Assembly (NCBI GenBank): GCA_015767355.1
Contig: JADWMH010000122.1
Coordinates: 1 to 6,463, forward strand
From: Gammaproteobacteria bacterium
GTDB taxonomy: Bacteria; Pseudomonadota; Gammaproteobacteria; Chromatiales; Chromatiaceae
Length of the DNA: 6,463 nucleotides
Direction of reading: 5' to 3'
Below the pieces are notes generated by a model. The model saw only the letters and a program-made list of their open reading frames with translations. It had not been told where the DNA came from and ran no database searches. Every line of letters begins with the position of its first letter. The first letter of the stretch is position 1. This document shows, piece after piece, positions 1 through 5,721 of the stretch. The position numbers and the translations under genes were made by a program.

Positions 1-2
1 AG

Positions 3-43
3 CTCGCCAAGAAAAACCTTTGCGGTCTTGGCGTCTTGGCGAG
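3..43. repeat. Small palindromic intergenic repeat with tandem TCTTGGCG octamer
   Basis: A perfect 10-bp inverted repeat, CTCGCCAAGA at 3-12 and TCTTGGCGAG at 34-43, encloses a 21-nt loop. The octamer TCTTGGCG occurs twice in direct tandem (26-33 and 34-41), so the left arm could pair with either copy. No reading frame runs through it. It resembles the short CGCCAAGA/CTTTGCG-type dispersed repeats seen between genes in many proteobacteria; that family link is from memory. It may extend past the left edge. Confidence 0.6.
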
Positions 44-154
44 AGTCATTATTAAAATTTGACTCATTTGTAAAGATGTCGGCCACTCAAGGATTCTAGT
101 GGGATGGACCTCTGTTTTTCTGAATGGTTGCTCAGCAGCTTGTTCAGACTCCAT

Positions 155-185
155 ACCGGTCATCATTTGATGGCCGGTTTTTTTT
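155..185 (+). terminator. Rho-independent terminator just upstream of moeB
   Basis: A 10-bp stem (155-164 with 169-178, one G-U pair at 160/173) closes an ATTT tetraloop. A run of eight T residues (178-185) follows on the + strand only. This is a textbook intrinsic terminator reading rightward. It presumably ends a + strand transcript from outside the window, because positions 1-154 carry no gene. The T-run ends 21 nt before the moeB ATG, so a moeB promoter would have to overlap the hairpin, or the moeB message would have to read through it. Confidence 0.88.
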
Positions 186-206
186 GTTTGCGTTATCCTT
201 GCTTGC

Positions 207-956
207 ATGAACGAGAGTGATAACAATTTTAACGAGCGCTACAGCCGCCAGATAAAACTTCCGCAGATCGGCCTCGAAGGACAGCAGAGGCTGCGTGATG
301 CGCGGGTGCTGATCATTGGTATGGGCGGGCTGGGATCGCCTGCGGCGTTCTATCTTGCCTCTGCTGGTGTCGGCCACCTGGTGATCAGTGACTTTGACCG
401 GGTCGAGCTCTCCAATCTGCAGCGTCAGATCATCCATCGCGAGGCGGCCATTGGAGAGCCCAAGGCCGATTCCGCACGACAGACTCTCAATGAGATCAAC
501 TCTTCCGTTCGGGTCACGGCGATCGATTGGCAGTTGAGCGATGATGAGTTGATGTGTCAGATCGGTCTTGCCGACGTCGTGCTCGACTGCAGTGATAATT
601 TTGAAACCCGCTTTGCTGTGAATGACGCCTGTGTCGCAAGCAAGACATCTTTGGTGTCCGGCGCCGCCATTCGCTTCGAAGGACAGTTGTTGACGATCGA
701 GCCTGGAAAATCTGACAGTCCCTGCTACCGCTGCCTCTTCCCTGACGAGGGTTTTGCTGAAACCTGTTCTGTAGAGGGAGTGCTCTCCCCGGTTGTGGGT
801 GTGATCGGAACCCTGCAGGCGCTTGAAGCGGTGAAACTGATCAGCGGCGCCGGTGCTCCGCTCACGGGTCAGCTGCTGCTGTTCGATGGCCTCAATGGAG
901 TTTTTAACCGTTTGAAGCTGCGAAAGGATCCTGCCTGTGTTTGTTGTGCTTCCTGA
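207..956 (+). CDS. moeB: Molybdopterin-synthase adenylyltransferase (MoeB/ThiF/HesA family)
   Basis: Cytosolic E1-like enzyme that uses ATP to adenylate the C-terminal Gly-Gly of a small sulfur-carrier protein (MoaD for molybdopterin, or ThiS for thiazole) so it can be thiocarboxylated. The 249 residues equal the E. coli MoeB length. The nucleotide loop GMGGLGSPA lies at 38-46. R14, R73 (in SNLQRQ), K86 and D130 (in DCSDN) fall at the numbers I recall for the catalytic residues of E. coli MoeB. Zinc ligands are C173/C176 (CYRC) and C244/C247 (CVCC). C187 sits at the position of the MoeB/ThiF cysteine that in ThiF forms the acyl disulfide. The ATG at 207 is the only sensible start, since later ones would lose R14, but no Shine-Dalgarno sequence precedes it. 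No moa or thi genes are nearby, so MoaD versus ThiS specificity, or dual use, cannot be settled here. Confidence 0.9.
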   Translation: MNESDNNFNERYSRQIKLPQIGLEGQQRLRDARVLIIGMGGLGSPAAFYLASAGVGHLVISDFDRVELSNLQRQIIHREAAIGEPKADSARQTLNEINSSVRVTAIDWQLSDDELMCQIGLADVVLDCSDNFETRFAVNDACVASKTSLVSGAAIRFEGQLLTIEPGKSDSPCYRCLFPDEGFAETCSVEGVLSPVVGVIGTLQALEAVKLISGAGAPLTGQLLLFDGLNGVFNRLKLRKDPACVCCAS

Positions 957-1065
957 TCACATGAAATTTTTTACTCGCATCGCAAGCATCGTGCATTTTG
1001 TTACTATTAACAGAGATGTAAATTTTACGAAAAGGCTTGTCGCTGTTACAGGATGTGTTGAGGAA

Positions 1066-1097
1066 CGAAGCGCATCGGCTGCGACTGATGCGCTTCG
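1066..1097. repeat. Perfect 11-bp inverted repeat (hairpin) ahead of the DUF2233 gene
   Basis: CGAAGCGCATC (1066-1076) and GATGCGCTTCG (1087-1097) are exact complements around a 10-nt loop. There is no T-tract, so it is not a standard terminator. The right arm overlaps the first bases of the 56-bp repeat copy starting at 1088. The left arm has no counterpart next to the second copy. It lies 16 nt before the earliest start codon of the downstream gene, so in an mRNA it would form a stable 5'-leader stem. Confidence 0.65.
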
Positions 1098-1143
1098 CCT
1101 GCAGGGATGTAGGTGAGGGGCGTGAGCAGGACGCGGAAGCTTC
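1088..1143 (+). repeat. 56-bp dispersed repeat, copy 1 (inverted relative to copy 2)
   Basis: This segment matches the reverse complement of 1941-1996 over 56 bp without gaps and with three mismatches (at 1093, 1101 and 1104). The last 39 bp (1105-1143) are identical in both copies. It contains the AGGTGA ribosome-binding sequence and the GTG start codons of the following gene. In copy 2 the segment has an intact palindrome (CCTACAT-CC-ATGTAGG). Two of the three mismatches here fall in that palindrome and break it, so copy 1 looks like the more diverged copy. Confidence 0.85.
1111..1124 (+). promoter_or_regulatory. Ribosome binding site favouring the GTG start at 1122
   Basis: AGGTGA (1111-1116) is complementary to the 16S rRNA 3' end and sits 5 nt before GTG at 1122. 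The earlier in-frame GTG at 1113 lies inside this motif and has only a weak AGGG (1103-1106) before it; a TAG stop at 1110-1112 closes the frame just upstream. The 1122 start is therefore better supported by the ribosome site, although 1113 gives the longest frame. The whole signal lies inside the 56-bp repeat. Confidence 0.5.
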
Positions 1144-1904
1144 GCAAGCTCAGCAGCATCCTATGTCCCATTACATGGTTAGCGGTGTGTGGATTGCTGT
1201 TCGCGGCGGCCTCTTTTTCTGTGCATGCATCCGAAGCGCAGCAAATCAGCTTCGAGGACGGCACTTTCGATGTATACAGGCTGGATGCCGATGAGGTGTC
1301 GAAGCTGCGTTTCTACTGGAAGGATGAGCATGGCGATCCATACAAGACGATTGGCAGGCTCAGACTGTCACTCCAGGAGCAGGGTAAAAAGCTGTTGTTT
1401 GCAACCAATGGCGGCATCTACTCCGAGGAATATACACCACTGGGACTCTATGTCGAACAGGGTGAGAAGCTTGGGTCTCTGAACATGGGGCAGGGCAGCG
1501 GCAACTTCTCGATGAAACCCAATGCGGTTTTTTATGTGGACAGCAATGGCGCCCATATCGAGGATGCGAGCATGCTCTCTGTGAGTGTCGAAAAGATGCA
1601 CGACGCAGTGCAGTCAGGTCCGGCTCTGCTGCTCAACGGAAACATGCATCCGCGCTTTTTCAAGGAGTCCGACAGCTACAATATCAGAAATGGTGTTGGT
1701 ATCGACTCAACAGGGGGCGTGGTGTTCGCCATCTCCAATACAGCGGTCAACTTTTATACCTTTGCCGCGCTGTTTCGAGACAAGCTCGATTGTAACAATG
1801 CGCTCTATCTGGATGGCAGTATCTCGGAGATGTACCTGCCGGAACTGGACCGGACTTTTACCTTTCGTTTTTTTACCACCATATTCGGGGTGACGGAAGA
1901 GTGA
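1113..1904 (+). CDS. Secreted phosphodiester glycosidase family protein (DUF2233/NAGPA-like, YigE-like)
   Basis: A protein of up to 263 residues with an export signal: a basic start (RTRKLRKLSS, 6-15), a hydrophobic core (about 16-36) and a V-H-A cleavage site near residue 39. The mature protein should be periplasmic or extracellular; C26 is not in a good lipobox. The body fits the phosphodiester glycosidase/DUF2233 family, whose members include E. coli YigE and the NAGPA domain of the uncovering enzyme. Visible landmarks are FATNGGIY (96-103), GLYVEQG (111-117), NFSMKPNAVFYVD (131-143), QSGPALLLNG (167-176), IRNGVGID (191-198) and LYLDGSISEM (231-240). The bacterial substrate is unknown. Only two starts are possible, GTG 1113 and GTG 1122 (the latter has the better ribosome site and removes three residues), and both lie in the 56-bp repeat. 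It stands alone between moeB and convergent mfd, with no clear terminator. Confidence 0.88.
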   Translation: MRGVSRTRKLRKLSSILCPITWLAVCGLLFAAASFSVHASEAQQISFEDGTFDVYRLDADEVSKLRFYWKDEHGDPYKTIGRLRLSLQEQGKKLLFATNGGIYSEEYTPLGLYVEQGEKLGSLNMGQGSGNFSMKPNAVFYVDSNGAHIEDASMLSVSVEKMHDAVQSGPALLLNGNMHPRFFKESDSYNIRNGVGIDSTGGVVFAISNTAVNFYTFAALFRDKLDCNNALYLDGSISEMYLPELDRTFTFRFFTTIFGVTEE

Positions 1905-1940
1905 ACCACAGATGAGCACAGGCCGTAGGGTGCAATAAGT

Positions 1941-1996
1941 GAAGCTTCCGCGTCCTGCTCACGCCCCTCACCTACATCCATGTAGGCGAAACGCAT
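1941..1996 (-). repeat. 56-bp dispersed repeat, copy 2 (inverted)
   Basis: Reverse-complement match to 1088-1143, 53 of 56 positions identical and ungapped. This copy has a perfect palindrome CCTACAT-CC-ATGTAGG at 1971-1986. Read on the minus strand it carries the same AGGTGA and GTG signals as copy 1, but here they lead into the antisense of the DUF2233 gene and have no real frame behind them. Together the copies form inverted repeats around the DUF2233 gene. No transposase or recombinase is nearby. Confidence 0.85.
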
Positions 1997-2074
1997 TGCA
2001 TCGGGATCAGCGCGGAGTGCAGTGGATGCGGATAGACATGCGGCGCAATGCGCAAGCTTATTGACGCCTTGCAC

Positions 2075-2152
2075 TTGTCATCTCGAACGAATGTGAGAGA
2101 TCTTTATTATCTACCAGCAACTCAAGATTTCTCCCTTTGGTCGAAATGACAA
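2075..2152. repeat. Imperfect palindromic, MITE-like intergenic element
   Basis: The left arm (2075-2104, starting TTGTCATCTCGA) and the right arm (2124-2152, ending TCGAAATGACAA) are reverse complements with a few mismatches and one 1-nt gap, around a loop of about 19 nt. A transcript would fold into one long hairpin. The arms match, from memory, a common intergenic family of the form TGTCAT-TTCGA...GAGAAATCT found in several bacterial phyla. It encodes nothing, and no target-site duplication is evident. Confidence 0.7.
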
Positions 2153-2203
2153 TGCTGCTCTGATAAGAATGTTTAACCTCAGATAAGCATCCATGCTGCT
2201 TAT

Positions 2204-2228
2204 TTTCGTGCTTTTCGTGACTTTCGTG
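2204..2228. repeat. Tandem TTTCGTG array, 9-bp period
   Basis: TTTCGTG occurs at 2204-2210, 2213-2219 and 2222-2228, an exact 9-bp spacing, and runs into GTGGTT and the mfd stop codon 12 nt later. On the minus strand, the mfd direction, it reads as CACGAAA units directly downstream of mfd. It belongs by appearance to the widespread AACCACGAA-type intergenic repeats. It is too short and too tightly spaced to be a CRISPR array. Confidence 0.65.
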
Positions 2229-2242
2229 GTTAAAAAGTCCCC

Positions 2243-5200
2243 TTATTTCCCCGCAATCTTTGACAGTACGCTCTCCACCTTGGCAATGCGGGTTTCAGGC
2301 TCTTCGAAATCACCGTAGAAACGCAGCTTCTCCTGTCCGTCAAGGCGGTATTCATCAGGATGGGTCTGGATCAGCTTGATGATGGTTGCAAAATCAATTT
2401 CCGGTTCGTCACTGAATTGCAGAAACCCGCTGGCATGGCCGACATCCAGTTTATTGATGCCCATCTGCTGGATGCGCAGCTTGATGCGGGTGGTGGCAAA
2501 CAGATTTTTCAGCGCATCCGGGAGCAGGCCAAAGCGGTCGATCATCTCGACTTGCAGCTCCCGCAACTCCCCGGCGTCCTCAGCGCCTGCTATGCGTTTG
2601 TAGAGCACCAGCCTGGTATGCACGTCGGGCAGATAGTCGGAGGGGATTAGAGCGGGGATGCCGAGATCTACCTCTGCGCCATGCGTCAGCGGCCGGTCGA
2701 GGCGTGGCTGCTGACCGCTCCTGATTGCCCTCACGGCGCGTTCCAGCAAGTCACTATAGAGTGCATAACCCACTTCGTTGATCTGACCGCTCTGTTCATC
2801 ACCGAGCAGCTCACCCGCGCCGCGAATTTCAAGATCATGGGTGGCGAGGGTAAAACCTGCGCCAAGGTCCTCGAGTCCCTCGATCGCCTCGAGGCGCTTG
2901 CGCGCATCTGCCGTCATCGCTTTCGGCGGGGGTGTAATCAGGTAGGCGTAGGCGCGGTGATGGGAGCGTCCCACACGGCCGCGCAGCTGATGCAACTGCG
3001 CCAGACCCAATTTATCGGCGCGGTTGATGATAATGGTATTGGCGGTGGGAACGTCGATGCCGGATTCGATGATGGTGGTGCATACCAGCACCTGGAAGCG
3101 CTGGTGGTAGAAATCGCGCATGACCCGCTCCAGGTCGCGTTCGCGCATCTGTCCATGGGCAATTTCGATGCGATGATCCGGCAGCAGTTTATGCATGCGT
3201 TCCGCCATGTTGTCGATGGTGCTGACTTCGTTGTGCAGCAGGTAGACCTGTCCGCCGCGACTGGTTTCACGCGTGATCGCCTCCTGAATGGTCGAATCGT
3301 TCCACTGGCTGATAAAGGTCTTGATGGGGTGACGGGCAGAGGGGGGCGTGGCGATGATGGAGAGGTCGCGCAGACCCGACATGGCCATATTCAGGGTGCG
3401 TGGAATTGGTGTGGCAGTGAGCGTCAGCATATCGACTTCGGAGCGCAGGGATTTGAGGCGCTCTTTATGGCGCACCCCGAAGCGATGCTCTTCATCGATG
3501 ATGACCAGTCCCAGGTTTTTGAACTTGATCGATGGCCTCAGCAATGCATGGGTGCCGATGATGAGGTCGACGCTGCCATCTGCAGCGCCCTTGAGAGTCT
3601 CTCTCTGCTCTTTGGCGGTTTGAAAGCGCGAGAGACCGGCGATCTTCACCGGCCAGTCGGCAAAGCGGTCCTCAAAATTGGTGAAGTGCTGCTGCGCCAG
3701 CAGCGTCGTGGGAACCAGGATGGCTGCCTGCTTGCCCTGGATGACAGACTGAAAGGTGGCGCGCATGGCAACCTCTGTCTTGCCGAACCCGACATCACCG
3801 CAGACGACGCGATCCATGGGGCGGGGCGACTGCATATCCGCCAGAACGGCATCGATGGCATTCGCCTGGTCATCCGTCTCCTCAAACTCAAAGGCATCGG
3901 CGAAGGTATTGTAGTCGTCTCCGGCAGGCGGAAAGGCAAAACCCTGCGCCGCTTCGCGCCGCGCATAGATCTCCAGCAGCTCGGCGGCAACGTCAAAGGC
4001 GCGCTTTGCCGCTTTGCTCCTGGCTTTCTCCCACTGCCCGCTTCCCAGCTTATGCAGCGGCGCATGTTCCGGTGATGCGCCCGAGTAGCGGCTGATCAGC
4101 TGCAGCGAAGAGACCGGTACATAGAGCTTGTCATGGCCGGCATATTCGAGCGCCAGAAACTCCTGGCTCTCATCGCCTACATCGATGCTCTGCAGTCCGA
4201 TAAAGCGTCCCACGCCGTGCTCTTCATGCACTACCGGAGCACCTTCATGCAGCTCGGTGAGGTTGCGAATGATCTGTTCGGCGTCCGTTTTGCGTTTACG
4301 ATGGCGAGGCTGTCGAACCCGTTCGCCAAGCAGCGCGGTTTCAGGGATGATGGCGATGTCATCGATAACAACGCCGCTCTCCACAGGCGCCACGCTGAGG
4401 CAGGGAGTTTCACTGCCATGGGTGAATGCCTGCCAGCTTTCTGCGATCTTCGGACGCAGGCGGAAGCCGGCGAGACTCTCCAGCAGGTGTTCACGCCTGC
4501 CGGCGCTCTCAGCGGTGAACAGCGCGCGTCCGGAGAAACCTGACAGGAATTTTTCCAGCAGCCCGGCAGGATGCTCCGCACGGGCATTGAATCCCAGTGG
4601 CGGCAGCGCTTTGCAGTCGAGGTTGTCAAAGGCAGTGAAGCCTTTACGCCGCTCATGCAGTTGCGTTGCCTGCCACATGATTCCCGGCAGGGGCTTCAGT
4701 GCGGCTCGCAGCGCATCAGCGTCAAGATAGAGACTCGCAGGCGGCAGCAGCGGGCGCTCTGCATCATGTCTGCGTTGTTCAAAGCGCTGCGCAACGGTGT
4801 CGGCAAACTGCTCCGCCTTGTCGGCAAGATCTGCCTGGTAGATGGCAAGCGTCTGCTTCGGCAGATAATCGAAGAGAGTTGCGGTGACGTCAAAAAAGAG
4901 CGGCAGGTAGTACTCGATGCCGCCGGGCATGTTGCCATTGCTGACCTCGGTATAGATCAGGCTGTTGTTCGGGTTCTGGTCAAAGGTCTGCCGATAACGC
5001 TGACGAAATCGGCTGATGGCTGCCTCATCGGTAGGGAATTCGCGTCCCGGCAGCATGTGAATGGCATCGATCTTCTCCAGGGTTCGCTGGGTTTCACTAT
5101 CAAAGGTGCGAATCGAGTCAATTTCGTCATCAAACAGGTCGATGCGGTAGGGGTTCCGGCTGCCCATCGGGAACAGGTCGAGCAGCGAACCGCGCACTGC

Positions 5201-5710
5201 AAACTCACCGTGTTCAAACACTTGCGAAACACAACGATAACCGCTCTGCTCCAGCTGTTGGCGCATCTCTTCAAGATCGAGCAGCTGGCCTTTTTCAAGC
5301 ATCAGCGACTGCTGCTGAACATAGCCCGGCGGCGCCAGACGCTGCATCAGGGTAGTAACGGGGACGATGAGCATGCCCTCTTTCAGATGCTGCAGCTGGT
5401 GCAGTACACTCAGGCGCTGTGACACCAGCTCCGGCAGTGGTGAGAAGATGTCGTAGGGCAGGGTCTCCCAGTCGGGCAGGGTGAGGATATGGCCGTGTTC
5501 CCCCGCTGCGAAAAAGCGCATCTCCTGCTGCAGACGCAGCGCCTGCTGCACATCATCGGTGATGGCAACGATCACTCCACGGTGATTTTTGAGCACCTGT
5601 GCAAGCAGCAGCGACGAGGCGCAGCCGCGCACAGCTCCCAGCTCCAGTTTTTCACCGGGTTTTTGCGGGGGCGTCAGATCATGGAGGCGGGTGATGGATT
5701 CAGCAGTCAT
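2243..5710 (-). CDS. mfd: Transcription-repair coupling factor Mfd
   Basis: Cytosolic dsDNA translocase that pushes stalled RNA polymerase off lesions and recruits UvrA for nucleotide excision repair. The full-length 1155 residues compare with 1148 in E. coli as I recall it. Domain order: UvrB-like UvrA-binding module at about 1-350 (core FEHGEFAVRGSLLDLFP, 165-181); linker and D3; RNA-polymerase-interacting domain at about 490-545 (HEEHGVGRF 495-503, KLYVPVSSL 528-536); RecG-like translocase at about 600-960 with Walker A GDVGFGKT (638-645), DEEH (739-742), TATPIPRT (765-772), TTIIESGIDVP (878-888) and QLRGRVGRS (908-916); C-terminal autoinhibitory D7 at about 1015-1155. All motor motifs are intact. 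The ATG follows an AraC-type gene by 11 nt. Only a weak purine stretch (AGAGAGAGA) lies upstream, overlapping the end of that gene, so translation may be coupled. No T-tract terminator follows it. Confidence 0.98.
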   Translation of the reverse strand: MTAESITRLHDLTPPQKPGEKLELGAVRGCASSLLLAQVLKNHRGVIVAITDDVQQALRLQQEMRFFAAGEHGHILTLPDWETLPYDIFSPLPELVSQRLSVLHQLQHLKEGMLIVPVTTLMQRLAPPGYVQQQSLMLEKGQLLDLEEMRQQLEQSGYRCVSQVFEHGEFAVRGSLLDLFPMGSRNPYRIDLFDDEIDSIRTFDSETQRTLEKIDAIHMLPGREFPTDEAAISRFRQRYRQTFDQNPNNSLIYTEVSNGNMPGGIEYYLPLFFDVTATLFDYLPKQTLAIYQADLADKAEQFADTVAQRFEQRRHDAERPLLPPASLYLDADALRAALKPLPGIMWQATQLHERRKGFTAFDNLDCKALPPLGFNARAEHPAGLLEKFLSGFSGRALFTAESAGRREHLLESLAGFRLRPKIAESWQAFTHGSETPCLSVAPVESGVVIDDIAIIPETALLGERVRQPRHRKRKTDAEQIIRNLTELHEGAPVVHEEHGVGRFIGLQSIDVGDESQEFLALEYAGHDKLYVPVSSLQLISRYSGASPEHAPLHKLGSGQWEKARSKAAKRAFDVAAELLEIYARREAAQGFAFPPAGDDYNTFADAFEFEETDDQANAIDAVLADMQSPRPMDRVVCGDVGFGKTEVAMRATFQSVIQGKQAAILVPTTLLAQQHFTNFEDRFADWPVKIAGLSRFQTAKEQRETLKGAADGSVDLIIGTHALLRPSIKFKNLGLVIIDEEHRFGVRHKERLKSLRSEVDMLTLTATPIPRTLNMAMSGLRDLSIIATPPSARHPIKTFISQWNDSTIQEAITRETSRGGQVYLLHNEVSTIDNMAERMHKLLPDHRIEIAHGQMRERDLERVMRDFYHQRFQVLVCTTIIESGIDVPTANTIIINRADKLGLAQLHQLRGRVGRSHHRAYAYLITPPPKAMTADARKRLEAIEGLEDLGAGFTLATHDLEIRGAGELLGDEQSGQINEVGYALYSDLLERAVRAIRSGQQPRLDRPLTHGAEVDLGIPALIPSDYLPDVHTRLVLYKRIAGAEDAGELRELQVEMIDRFGLLPDALKNLFATTRIKLRIQQMGINKLDVGHASGFLQFSDEPEIDFATIIKLIQTHPDEYRLDGQEKLRFYGDFEEPETRIAKVESVLSKIAGK

Positions 5711-5721
5711 TGACGACCGCG

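Larger units (their letters stand above)
1905..2242. other. Gene-free repeat mosaic between convergent DUF2233 and mfd genes
   Basis: No credible gene is present on either strand. The stretch is a patchwork of intergenic repeats: an AACCACAGATGAGCACAGG-type sequence starting on the stop codon of the upstream gene (1904-1922), the inverted 56-bp repeat (1941-1996), an 8-bp inverted pair CGCATTGC/GCAATGCG (1992-1999 and 2045-2052), an imperfect palindrome of about 78 bp (2075-2152), an AT-rich 7-bp hairpin (2183-2189 with 2197-2203), and three TTTCGTG units (2204-2228). Its outer ends, AACCAC at 1904-1909 and GTGGTT at 2226-2231, are reverse complements. Confidence 0.75.

Noticed and set aside
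44..154. Riboswitch or small RNA ending at the 155-185 terminator
   Set aside because: Only weak 5-bp stems are visible and no known molybdenum-cofactor or thiamine riboswitch core is recognisable; it is kept only as an open question in the attenuation finding.
998..1026. Promoter for the DUF2233 gene (TTGTTA, 17 nt, AATTTT)
   Set aside because: The region is AT-rich and plausible, but the -10 match is poor and several equally weak alternatives exist, so no specific promoter can be supported.
1037..1294. 85-codon + strand frame across the repeat, and a similar peptide (DVGEGREQDAEAS) in a minus-strand frame at 1805-2074
   Set aside because: The two frames share sequence only because both cross the 56-bp repeat. 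Each then runs out of frame or antisense through the DUF2233 gene, so the shared peptide is a repeat artefact.
1088..1996. Insertion sequence bounded by the 56-bp inverted repeats
   Set aside because: The enclosed gene is a glycosidase-type protein, not a transposase, and no target-site duplication is visible outside the repeats.
2183..2206. Terminator for the DUF2233 gene (ATAAGCA/TGCTTAT stem then TTTT)
   Set aside because: The stem is short and AT-rich, the T-tract is only four bases, and it lies about 280 nt past the stop codon.
2204..2228. Possible CRISPR-like array
   Set aside because: Seven-base units spaced by two bases are a simple tandem repeat; there are no spacers and no cas genes.
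2681..4075. 464-codon open frame on the + strand inside mfd
   Set aside because: It is fully antisense to the conserved Mfd translocase region, has no recognisable domains, and is explained by the codon bias of mfd.
4571..5422. 283-codon open frame on the + strand inside mfd
   Set aside because: Antisense shadow of the Mfd N-terminal half with no family resemblance.
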